Assembly (NCBI GenBank): GCA_030340625.1
Contig: JAOPHQ010006627.1
Location: 1 to 64,000 of the forward strand
Source: Merluccius polli
Taxonomy: Eukaryota > Chordata > Actinopteri > Gadiformes > Merlucciidae
DNA: 64,000 bases
Direction of reading: 5' to 3'
Shown here: one piece after another, positions 53,502 through 64,000 of the stretch
Layout of the letters: each line of letters begins with the position of its first letter
Position numbering within the stretch: position 1 is the stretch's first letter
Position numbers and translations under genes: made by a program
Notes under the pieces: model-generated
The model's input: only the letters and a program-made list of their open reading frames with translations
The model's database searches: none
Told to the model about the DNA's origin: nothing

Positions 53502-56500
53502 GGTTTACTTTCTTACTTTTCTTTCTTCATGTTTCTTTACTATGTTTATTGTTCTGGTTATGCACCAAACACCAAGATAAATTCCTGTAAATTCCAATAA
53601 AGTCAATTCTGATGTGTGATTCTGATCTCTCAGCCTGGTGGCCAAGCGTCGCTGCTTTGCTCCGGCTGCCCTGTATAGGCCCTTTGGGGAGCAGGCCAGC
53701 GGAGTGAGGAGCCTGTCCCAGTTTCAGGCCCTGCAGCATGGGGACCAGGAGTTGGCCAGCCTGCGCGAGCTGGGCCTCACCGACGCAGAGATCCATCTCT
53801 GGCTGAGCAGAGACGCTCCTGAGTCCACAGAGAAGGTAGCCCCTCCCCCCCCCCCCCCCCCCCCCACACACACACCCCGTCTTGACAGTAGAGTCTAGTC
53901 TTCTACAGGGGTGCAAACTTGTCACCTTTCGGCAAAATTCACCGCTTTTATTTGATATTGCGCCGCCACACTTTGATGGTGATTGCAAGAATAGCATGCA
54001 CGCTGGTATCTTTATTACAGTGAATCAACCTCATGCATGAATCATAAAATGATAAGAGCCTATTTTTATGCATGATCCTTGATGATGAAGATACAGAAAA
54101 ATAAAAATGAAAATTTCACAAATCATGTTTTCAGGGGAGCTCATATCTTATCAAGGGCAGCTAGTTGGCATCCTGCTTGTACTGCAAATTACAGGTTGTT
54201 CCTACATTAACAGGCACATTATGTAACCTCATATAGCTTTGGATTGGATGCCATAATAATAATATTCCTCCCAATATGATTAGAGTTACTCAAATTTCTT
54301 AAAATACTCAAAATAATTTTAAATGAAAGATGACTATTTTAGGAGGATTAAATATTAGGTCAACATACAAATATATACTAAAATGAATACTACATTTAGT
54401 GATAACGATGGAGGATCCCACTCCCAACCAATGTTATGGTATACCAATGTACTGGCACCATCATGCACTACAGTAGGCCTACTACATTTACCAGGGTTGA
54501 AATAGCCTGTACAAGACTGTAAATGACTCCTTCAGAAATAATAATAATAATAGTGGATAACATATTTATATATGGACCTTTAAATACATGTAACCTTTGA
54601 CTTGACAGACAATTAAGTTACTTTGTTTATTTCCCCCTCAAAATGAGGGGTTTTGGTGAGGCTCAATGCTGCTCTAATTAGAGGCAGGAGTCAGTGAAGC
54701 AAATATGAAAAAAAAAACATTGCTAACACAAAAAAGACTTTTAGGATCCTTATAGTAACTGCTTCATATAAATGGGTCTAAATATCACCAACAGGCTTTT
54801 TGTGTGCCACTTGGGTAGAGCATCTATTGCAAAATACACTCACCGGCCACTTTATTAGGTACACCTGTCCAACTGCTCATTAACGCAAATTTCTAATCAG
54901 CCAATCACATGGCAGCAACTCAATGCATTTAGGCATGTAGACATGGTCAGGACGATCTGCTGCAGTTCAAACCGAGCATCAGAATGGGGAAGAAAGGTGA
55001 TTTAAGTGACTTTGAACGTGGCATGGTTGTTGGTGCCAGACGGGCTGGTCTGAGTATTTCAGAGACTGCTGATCTACTGGGATTTTCACGCACAACCATC
55101 TCTAGGGTTTACAGAGAATGGTCCGAAAAAGAGAAAATATCCAGTGAGCGGCAGTTCTGTGGGCGCAAATGCCTTGTTGATGCTAGAGGTCAGAGGAGAA
55201 TGGCCAGACTGGTTCGAGCTGATAGAAAGGCAACTGTAACTCAAATAACCACTTGTTACAACAGAGGTATGCAGAAGAGCATCTCTGAACGCACAACACG
55301 TCGAACCTTGAGGCGGATGGGCTACAGCAGCAGAAGACCACACCGGGTGCCACTCCTGTCAGCTAAGAACAGGAAACTGAGGCTACAATTCGCACAGGCT
55401 CACCAAAATTGGACAATCGAAGATTGGAAAAACGTTGCCTGGTCTGATGAGTCTCGATTTCTGCTGCGACATTCGGATGGTAGGGTCAGAATTTGGCGTC
55501 AACAACATGAAAGCATGGATCCATCCTGCCTTGTATCAACGGTTCAGGCTGGTGGTGGTGGTGTAATGGTGTGGGGGATATTTTCCTGGCACACTTTGGG
55601 CTTATTAGTACCAATTGAGCATCGTGTCAAAGCCACAGACTACCTGAGTATTGTTGCTGACCATGTCCATCCCTTTATGACCACAGTGTACCCATCTTCT
55701 GATGGCTACTTTCAGCAGGATAACGCGCCATGTCATAAAGCGCGAATCATCTCAGACTGGTTTCTTGAACATGACAATGAGTTCACTGTACTCAAATGGC
55801 CTCCACAGTCACCAGATCTCAATCCAATAGAGCACCTTTGGGATGTGGTGGAACGGGAGATTGGCATCATGGATGTGCAGCCGACAAATCTGCAGCAACT
55901 GCGTGATGCTATCATGTCAATATGGACCAAACTCTCTGAGGAATGTTTCCAGTACCTTGTTGAATCTGTGCCACGAAGGATTAAGGCAGTTCTGAAGGCA
56001 AAAGGGGGTCCAACCCGGTACTAGCAAGGTGTACCTAATAAAGTGGCCGGTGAGTGTATAACCTGATGGATTTCAGGTAAAACTATTTCACCTTTTTGGG
56101 TCCTCACCAGTTTGGACCCCTACTTCTAGCCCAGTGTTTCTCAAATGGGGGTACATTACCCGTAGGGGTACTTTAAAGGATTTCAGGGGTTACTTGGAAC
56201 ATTTCGTTGTTCTAATATTAGTTATGTACAAGTGTCCACCTTAATACCACTTTAATAAAATGAAAAAATCTGAATACTGGTAAAATTTTTCTACATATGT
56301 GCAGTTTTTGCACCACTCATTTAATGTTCATGTTTACACCAAATTACATGCACATACTGTACATTTAGATTTATTTTCATTTTTTTCCATCCCAAAATGT
56401 TGTGAAAATGTGCTGTGAAAAGGGTACTTGGCAGAAAGAACATCTTAGAAGGGGGTACATTCGTAGTTCATAGTTTGAGAACCACGGCTCTAGCCAGGTG

Positions 56501-59334
56501 CCATTTTAAGTTATTAAGGAGAAGGCTACATTACAGGTAGACTTCTAGTTTGTCTACATTTTGTCATTGTCATTTTGTGTGGCCCTCAGAGCCATGGCGT
56601 GTGCGCTGCTCCTAGTGCCAGGCAGCAGCGTCTGCAGGTGATCCGAGACAAGATGGCGGCCAGGTCGGAGCTGCTGTCCCGTCCGCAGCGCTTCACCGCC
56701 AGCAGAGCGCTGTCCCGCAGGGAGATGGAGATAGAACAGGCTCTCTTCCATGGCAACGACCGGCTGGGCTTCCTCTCTGCGCTCTACCACCGCAGTAAGT
56801 GGTGTGTGTGTGTGTGTGTGTGTATAAACAAATAAACCCATTCAATGAAACGTCACTGCCAGCTCTTCTCGCAAGTTTCACTAATCACACCAAACTATAA
56901 GTCAAATCATGCAGGATATATTACAGAGACTATTCACTTTAAGTTCATACAAGGAAACCTTTTCACTGATGGGTGTGTTTCTAACTTGCAGATCAGGAGA
57001 GTCAGGAGAGCCAGCAGGGGGCGTTGTCCACTTCAGATCCCATGGACTCTGTCTATAGAGATGTTTTCACTAAGGAGGGACGACCCGTCTTACCTCAGCA
57101 ACAGCAGGGGAACTCTACCTATCTAACCGCGGGTGACCAATCACAGTGTACCCTGAAAAAGACTGACCCATCGCAGAGCTCAGAACTGTTACAGTCAAAA
57201 AAGGGCCACCGGCCCAGTCAAAACACTGTGAGTCGTGGTCCAACACAACAGCAGCTGCACAAACCGCGATTAGTTTCACCAACAAAGCTCGATATCAGTC
57301 AGCCAATCGGCAGCCTGTGCGTCACCGGGACAGGCGGTGTGCTGACGGCCAGAGGGGACATAGAGAATGTGTCAGATGAGGCCATACTGGAGAACCGTGA
57401 AGCCGAGGAGGGAATACGCTCTATCCCAAGGTTCCTCAACTACCAGCCTGGTAAACCCTCCAAGGTGACCTCCGTTATACACACACAATACACACGAGAA
57501 GTTACACATACATATACAATATACCGGTACACATGTGTATATTGCGTTTCCTATTGTGTCGACAACACATACACTGAAACTCTAGCCAAGAATAAAGCTA
57601 TTAACATCCTGATGAACTATCCAAAGTAACCTTGACCTAGTTTCATGCTGGAATGTTATACATACACAATACACAAGTTACACATACAATTCATGGGAAA
57701 TAAGCTCGCCATGAAAAGCATTAAATTACCAGACGGCAAAAGTATATTTGCTAAGGTGTTGTGTCAAAGCTAAGTCCTAATTTATTGTCTTTTTTATTGA
57801 GCCTCCTCACATTTACAGCCCCAAAGGGATTTGGTATGCATAGATTCAAGATCAACATTGCATGCCTTCACTCCCACATCAGTTCCAGTGGGAAAACAAT
57901 GTAAACTTGAGAAGGGTCACACAGGATGGACTCCCGCTTCTACGTCTTGGATGGCATTAGGTTCTGTGAGGGAAGTCATAGCATAGCCATAAAACAACAT
58001 AAAAGTCTGATCTCGAATTTAGCCATAGGAGTGTGTTTTCGGCATATCACTGTTTCCATGAGCATGTTACATCATTACGTTTCCCTCTGCTGTCAACAAG
58101 GAATGTTTACGACCAGCAAAAAAAATAGAACGCTAAATATTTAGTTTAATGGACCTTTTCCTTTTTCAGTTTCTTGTCTGTTTATGTTTTTGTATAGACA
58201 TACTAATGTAATAAACATGTCATAATAAATATGAGGACATAACATATATATATATAATTGTCATTACACTGGCGAATTACAATACTTTAGCCTGTGATGG
58301 TACGATTGGGTGTGAAATTTGTGTTTCATCATACTGTATTAGTTTGTTAATATGACAGCCATTTAATTAACATTTAAAATGTGTGCCGCTGTGCTGGGAT
58401 GTTGGTTATGCACCCCAGTTGGCTGGATGGGTTATCTCATGCTGTGGTCTGTTGTGCACTGCTCTCTCTAGGTGTTGTGTGTAAAGAATCTCAGTGCGCA
58501 AGCGTCGGTGGCCCAGCTGGTGGCGCTGTTCTCCAGGTTTGAGGCAGATGGCGGGCCAACAGTGCGGTACCGCCTGCTGACGGGTCGGATGAAGGGACAG
58601 GCCTTCATCACCCTGCCAGGTAACCAACAGAGCATCCAGCTGCCAGCAGATAGATGGCAGAAGGTTAAATAGCTACACAAACATTGAAATCAAATCCACA
58701 ATAACACAGCGCCATTTCTGGTAAATATGTGCTTTCCTGACTGGATGACATTGTGCAAGCAAGGTGATCACTAGAAACTGTCACTTTCAATACGAATGAC
58801 CAACTGGCATGTGATGTCACCTGGCCCCTATTTCTGATTGGTTCTGTTTGTTGCTCTCTACTTGGTTTGATTTTTAGTTTTAACTTAGCTTACTGTTCAA
58901 AGCCTTGTTGGGATGAACTATTTTCAATGATTCAAACTCCATTACAGCAGTATTGAATCGTCTTGAATACCGACTTCAAAACTTGAACGACACAAGTTTG
59001 TCACTCTCGCAATACTTTTTCATAATTATAATCTAATTATGAATTAACTGAATTGACTCCACCAACACACTTTGGAATTTTTTCTACTTTGTGAGAAAAG
59101 TTCTCACAATTTCTCACAAAATATCTTTAAATTCAGCCTCTTTCATATGTGTTTATACCTGAACACATTTACACATGAATACAACATTTGTGTTTTCTCG
59201 TGGCAGACACCGAAACATCCCAGAAAGCTTTGGAGTTGATCCATGGTTACCGGTTACTCGGGAAGCCGCTGGTGATTGAGTTTGGGCGTGAGCGGCGCGA
59301 GGAGGAGGAGCCACGGAAAGGAAGTACAACATGA
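51542..59334 (+). CDS. rbm41: RNA-binding motif protein 41, seven coding exons
   Basis: Exons are 51542-51549, 52727-52843, 53634-53835, 56590-56794, 56992-57464, 58472-58619 and 59207-59334. All junctions are GT-AG, phases agree, and the sum is 1281 nt (426 residues plus TGA). Human RBM41 has about 413 residues. N-terminal marks are ETEGQRQL, RPFGEQASG, DQELASLRELGL and SRREMEIEQALF. The C-terminal RRM has RNP2 LCVKNL and RNP1 MKGQAFITL, spanning exons 6-7. RBM41 is a paralogue of the U11/U12-65K protein and binds U12-type snRNA, so a nuclear role in minor-intron splicing is expected. Exon 1 carries only 8 coding bases and is the least certain part. It gives MRRVSRQ, close to the vertebrate N-terminus. 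Introns 1 and 3 are loaded with transposons. Confidence 0.9.
51930..51976. repeat. (TG)n microsatellite in rbm41 intron 1
   Basis: TG run just left of a retrotransposon fragment, preceded by a short (TATC)n run near 51887-51905. Confidence 0.95.
52016..52690 (+). mobile_element. 3' end of an RLE-type non-LTR retrotransposon in rbm41 intron 1
   Basis: The frame to 52366 reads ENETVAHILNGCNHYKGLY, then RHDRLVDLVAKDL, the C/H cluster of R2/NeSL-type LINEs. Then PDIVIVNDTLKYVLIIEV follows, the PD...E core of the restriction-like endonuclease. A frameshift follows, then a 3' UTR with AATAAA (52682). RT is absent. The exact clade needs a search. Confidence 0.65.
52698..52724. repeat. (TG)n tract forming the rbm41 exon 2 acceptor region
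   Basis: TG repeats run to the CAG acceptor at 52726, in place of a polypyrimidine tract. Confidence 0.9.
53411..53500. repeat. (CT)n microsatellite in rbm41 intron 2
   Basis: Long uninterrupted CT run about 135 bp before exon 3; it may serve as pyrimidine-rich sequence. Confidence 0.95.
54837..56056 (+). mobile_element. Tc1/mariner transposon in rbm41 intron 3
   Basis: TIRs of about 28 bp begin CACTCACCGGCCACTTTATT and end with the inverse, and TA flanks both (54835-54836 and 56057-56058). At 1220 bp with one ORF it has the size of a complete element. Confidence 0.95.
54984..56024 (+). CDS. Tc1/mariner transposase, DD36E type, open frame
   Basis: The 346-residue frame is uninterrupted. 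N-terminal helix-turn-helix segments (GLSISETADLLGFSRTTISR) are followed by a second one. The catalytic D155 (WSDES), D246 (QQDNAP) and E283 (NPIEHLW) are all present. The last two are separated by 36 residues rather than the 34 of classical Tc1, as in the DD36E (Incomer-like) group. GGGGVMVWG is the glycine-rich box. It has no introns and starts at ATG after ATCAGA. It is in the same orientation as rbm41. Confidence 0.93.
   Translation: MGKKGDLSDFERGMVVGARRAGLSISETADLLGFSRTTISRVYREWSEKEKISSERQFCGRKCLVDARGQRRMARLVRADRKATVTQITTCYNRGMQKSISERTTRRTLRRMGYSSRRPHRVPLLSAKNRKLRLQFAQAHQNWTIEDWKNVAWSDESRFLLRHSDGRVRIWRQQHESMDPSCLVSTVQAGGGGVMVWGIFSWHTLGLLVPIEHRVKATDYLSIVADHVHPFMTTVYPSSDGYFQQDNAPCHKARIISDWFLEHDNEFTVLKWPPQSPDLNPIEHLWDVVEREIGIMDVQPTNLQQLRDAIMSIWTKLSEECFQYLVESVPRRIKAVLKAKGGPTRY
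56132..56487. mobile_element. hAT MITE in rbm41 intron 3
   Basis: Left CAGTGTTTCTCAAAT and right inverse CCGTGGTTCTCAAAC are imperfect TIRs. The TSD is TTCTAGCC / CTCTAGCC (7 of 8). It lies 100 bp before exon 4. Confidence 0.8.
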
Positions 59335-59552
59335 CTTCCTGATTAACAGAAACCACCACTGAAATTCAAGACATACGACATGTTGTGTTGGTTGAACTGA
59401 GAAACCCAGCTGGTTGAACTGTGTTGATTTGTACCATAAACAGACGTCACCTCATTCTGTTACGTTGTATAAACTCTGCAGTTATTAAACAATAATATGA
59501 AGTCATGAAGTTCCAGGCTGTTGACTTGACTGTTGGTTGATCTGTAGAAGAA

Positions 59553-59558
59553 AATAAA
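59553..59558 (+). terminator. Likely rbm41 polyadenylation signal
   Basis: AATAAA 220 bp after the stop codon. An ATTAAA-like signal near 59483 is an alternative. Confidence 0.55.
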
Positions 59559-59787
59559 GGAGGTAGCTTTTCATTCACATTCATTGTGGCCTACATTTCC
59601 AGGACAATTTAATAACAAACAACATGCGCAATATTGAAGGCAAAGCTAAACACACAGAAAGCTAGAATTGGCACGATCTAGTTAAGTTTTAGCTTCATGA
59701 ATAGTCTTGAATAATAATCATTCTATGAATGTTTGTTTTGATAATCAATTTGAATTTATTAAACGAGCAAACAGGAGAGAGGAAGTC

Positions 59788-61120
<1,333 letters not shown>

Positions 61121-61124
61121 GAAT

Positions 61125-61126
61125 GC

Positions 61127-61205
<79 letters not shown>
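61125..61205. repeat. (ATC)n microsatellite
   Basis: Trinucleotide run with one CACCAT interruption. The His or Met runs in overlapping ORFs are artefacts. Confidence 0.95.
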
Positions 61206-61285
61206 ATTGGAGTCAAGGGGGTAATAGTCAATCCCATTGATATAGCACAATAATGGAATATAAATATAATACAAAGGGAAAGAAA

Positions 61286-61320
61286 TGTAATTATGCTAGC
61301 AGACGGCTAGCATAATTACA
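61286..61320. repeat. 15-bp perfect hairpin
   Basis: TGTAATTATGCTAGC, five bases, and the exact inverse. A partial third copy (GTAATTATGCTGGC) follows at about 61331. Possibly the merged ends of a lost MITE. Confidence 0.8.
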
Positions 61321-61329
61321 GAAAAATAA

Positions 61330-62269
61330 AGTAATTATGCTGGCAAAAACCTTAAAAGCAGCTGTGGTTGGTCCAAGGATTTTACGGCAACTGATAAGAA
61401 AAAATTACATCTTTTTCAAATAAGCATTATCTGGGTTGAAATAAATGCATTTATTTCCAAAATACAAACAACATGTTTTCTTTAAAGCAAGCCTAACCCA
61501 AACACTTTCATTAAAAAGATGAATGAACACATTCTATAATACTGTAAACCATAGTGATGGTGGATCTAATAACCACTGTCACTGGTTATTTCATTATCAC
61601 CCATCACATTCATAGAGAACATTTCAGTTGGATTTTTTTGTGAACAAAATATCTTCAGCCTCTGAACAAAAGATAATTTGCCACTATCCACACTTGATCT
61701 ATACTTGGACATGTGCCCTTTAAGCATTCACCGTGAATGTATCCCATTTCATTCTCACAAGCCAAAGCATGATGCGCATGAGGTACACTTCACCCTGACC
61801 TCACCCTGACCTCACCCTGACTTCAGTGTGCATGACCTGCCAGGAGCCACCTTGTTGAGGAGGTCAGCGGCGACTGATTACTGCAAGGAAGTGAGGTCAT
61901 CAAGTGTGTCCCATCTGAAAAGAAAATCCCCCAAAACCCCTGTGCTTCATAATTAATTGCACATTTAACTGGAAAATGTAAGGATCCCATCTGCTCATGA
62001 AGTGACCAACGTGAGTGTGTACTAAAGCACCCATGGGACAAGGGGTTAGCAATGCATGAACAACAACAACAAAAAAGAATGCAATCATAAGTATAACAAT
62101 ATGTATTGTATCTTGTATGTATTGTGTATCTACTGAGATTAAATATATACCTAGATACAATCATTAATGTCCTGTGACAGTAAAGTCCAAATAGACACAC
62201 TAAGGACAATTATCAATCATGGTAGCTATCCTTTTATTTTTTCACAAATGTCCTCCTTTGATATAAATC

Positions 62270-62270
<1 letters not shown>
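61330..62270. other. Intergenic, no gene seen
   Basis: Contains three tandem CTCACCCTGAC units near 61790-61822 and nothing recognised otherwise. Confidence 0.5.
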
Positions 62271-62271
<1 letters not shown>

Positions 62272-62305
<34 letters not shown>

Positions 62306-62331
62306 CAGTGGGGGGGGGGGGGGGGGGGGGG
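62272..62331. repeat. (TG)n followed by a 22-base G run
   Basis: It lies directly after the likely claudin stop codon (minus strand), within its 3' UTR. Confidence 0.92.
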
Positions 62332-62337
62332 CACACC

Positions 62338-63137
62338 TCAGACATACCCCGTGACGTCATACCCCGGTGCTTTCTTGGAGCCCCGGGTTGCGTGGGGCGC
62401 CGTAGTGGGAGCCGCCGGTGTCGCGGCTCAGGCCTCGGCTTCCGGTGTTAGCCCCGCCCACCTGGAGGGCCGGGTTGCGGTAGGTCTGGGAGGAGGTCCG
62501 CACCCCGCCGCCCCCCCCCGCCACCCCCGGGGTAGGGGTACCCTGCGCCGTGCCCGTGGGCCGCGTCGCCCTCCTGGCAGAAGGAGGTGCACAGCAGCGC
62601 GCCCCCCAGGAGAGAGAGCAGCGCGGACGCCAGGCCCAGGTACAGACTCTCCCCCAGCTCGAACTTCATGCTGCTGGGCACGCTGGGCCGGTAGAAGTTC
62701 TGCACCACCTCGTGCGTGGTCCACGACACGGGGATCAGCGCCAGGAGGCCCGCCGCCAGAAACAGCGTCCCACCCACGCCCGCCACCCGGGCCTTGGCCG
62801 AGGCGGCGCCCTCCAGGCACACGGTGCATTGCATGCCCGGCGTCGCCACGGCGATGGCCAGCACGGAGAGCACCAGGGAGATGACCATGAGGGCGCGCGA
62901 GGCCTGCAGGTCGGACTGCAGCGCCAGCATGGAGTTGTAGGTCTCGCACTGGAAAACGCCGGTGCTCTGGTACACGCACTCCATCCACAGGCCCCGCATG
63001 CTGGCCACCGCCGTCACGATGTTGGAGCCCACGTGGGCCGACGTGCGCCAGTACGGCAGCACCGTGGCGACCAGGGTGCCCAGCATGCCCAGCAGGCCCA
63101 GAAAGAAGCCTGTCAGCTCCAGGGCCGCAGACGCCAT
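62338..63137 (-). CDS. cldn2: Claudin-2-like tight-junction protein, tail apparently frameshifted
   Basis: Single-exon gene. The ORF as it stands runs from 63137 to a stop at 62448 (229 residues). Four membrane segments lie at about 8-28, 82-101, 116-138 and 160-182. The claudin signature W30, GLW (49-51), C54 and C64 is in the first extracellular loop. The sequence and the rbm41 neighbour both fit CLDN2, a paracellular cation/water pore protein; CLDN14 is the closest alternative. After the glycine run at residue 206 the as-read tail is unlike claudins. Another frame gives VRTSSQTYRNPALQ and a third ends GYDVTGYV, the PDZ-binding end of claudins. The 800-nt span minus two bases is a multiple of three. 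So two one-base insertions, in the C9 run (62511-62519) and at 62381-62387, would explain it. Confidence 0.88.
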
Positions 63138-63234
63138 GGTTACGGGATAGGGGCTGGAAACAGGTTACTGTAACAAGGCAGCTTGGGTAAGATAGATATA
63201 GGCGGACTGATGTATGGACGGACCAACAAATTGA

Positions 63235-63260
63235 TAGATAGATAGATGGATGGATGGATG

Positions 63261-63356
<96 letters not shown>
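63235..63356. repeat. (GATA)n microsatellite
   Basis: GATA units with a few GATG at the left, about 100 bp upstream of the claudin start codon on its minus strand. Sequence or length changes could alter its promoter region. Confidence 0.95.
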
Positions 63357-63569
63357 CCTGCAGTTATATGACGATGGATGTTGTTCCTCCTCCTGATGTC
63401 CAGTAGACCTTTTTGCTCAGATTCGTTCAGTTAGAATGTAATTGCAGACCAGGAGTTTGATTCCCCTACCTACCAGATCACTGTCATAGTGATACTAGTC
63501 CTACATTACCCTTAATACAATTAGATTCCTTCATAGAAACAAAAATCATGTCCTTTCAATCTATCTCCT

Positions 63570-63571
<2 letters not shown>

Positions 63572-63660
<89 letters not shown>
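63572..63660. repeat. (CT)n microsatellite
   Basis: CT dinucleotide run with one CTCCTC break. Confidence 0.95.
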
Positions 63661-63666
<6 letters not shown>

Positions 63667-64000
63667 GATTTGTCCCGCTTGCAGTGCTATATCTTTCTTC
63701 CTTTTTACCTACTAAGTGTATTTCCAAGCATACACACAGACTACCTCTGTAGCCTTTTTTTCTGTCTCTCACTCCTTCTGCTCACCAGAAGATGCTTTTT
63801 ATTGTCACTTCATGATCTCTGGCTTCTGTTGAAAGGCCTACAGACTTTCTTCCTATCGGTTCCTCCCGCAATCTCGACCAGCTTGTCCTCCAACACTCTT
63901 ACCTTACGCTGTATAATAACATTTGAGATTTTCGTCCAAATTCTCCTATTGTCCTCGTTCTGTCTGTGTGCCCGATTTCACGATCGTTCCCTCCTGGTTG
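63661..64000. other. No gene seen
   Basis: Pyrimidine-rich sequence without recognised features; it may include upstream sequence of the claudin gene. Confidence 0.4.

Overview
The window is nuclear DNA of a ray-finned (teleost-type) fish. It has split vertebrate genes with GT-AG introns, long (TG)n, (CT)n, (GATA)n and poly-G tracts, and a very dense mix of DNA transposons, an L2-like LINE, a Tc1/mariner element and gammaretrovirus-like endogenous retroviruses (ERVs). Species cannot be told from the sequence.

Only two host genes are well supported, both on the right. The first is rbm41 (plus strand, 51542-59334). Seven coding exons can be joined in frame into a predicted 426-residue protein with a C-terminal RRM. 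The second is a single-exon claudin-2-like gene (minus strand, 62338-63137), whose C-terminal tail is broken by two apparent one-base insertions in homopolymer runs. The two genes are also neighbours, with MORC4, in mammals, so the right-hand 12 kb is conserved-synteny host DNA.

The left 8 kb holds microsatellites, a 1.1-kb field of alternating GATATC/ACTAGT palindromes, a probable Gypsy-type solo LTR and a 1.5-kb long-TIR foldback element, with no convincing gene. From 8277 to 24952 one hAT element with a ZMYM1-like transposase contains a second hAT-like element, which contains a third, which contains ERV1 (10428-23512), which itself carries three younger insertions. Each DNA-element level is delimited by its own target-site duplication (TSD). 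ERV1 has almost identical LTRs, a gag, a pol without a visible protease, no env, and a small extra ORF after pol that resembles the start of its own capsid.

The region 24961-31000 has exon-like pieces of a gene with a P2X7-ballast-like zinc domain, an L2-like LINE with a frameshift and an in-frame RT deletion, and a THAP-like fragment. From 31000 to 33341 there is a minisatellite split by a hAT MITE and two abutting PIF/Harbinger-type MITEs sharing one TTA. From about 33345 to 51320 lies a second, old and scattered ERV (ERV2). Its gag is split by a 6.3-kb BED-finger hAT transposon that carries further nested elements. Other insertions are a palindrome-rich satellite block, a 1.3-kb MITE and a 1-kb hAT-like element. 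The putative 3' end of ERV2 lies about 220 bp upstream of the rbm41 start codon.

Within rbm41, intron 1 holds the 3' end of an RLE-type non-LTR retrotransposon whose (TG)n tail abuts the exon 2 acceptor. Intron 3 holds an apparently intact Tc1/mariner transposase gene with DD36E spacing and a small hAT MITE.
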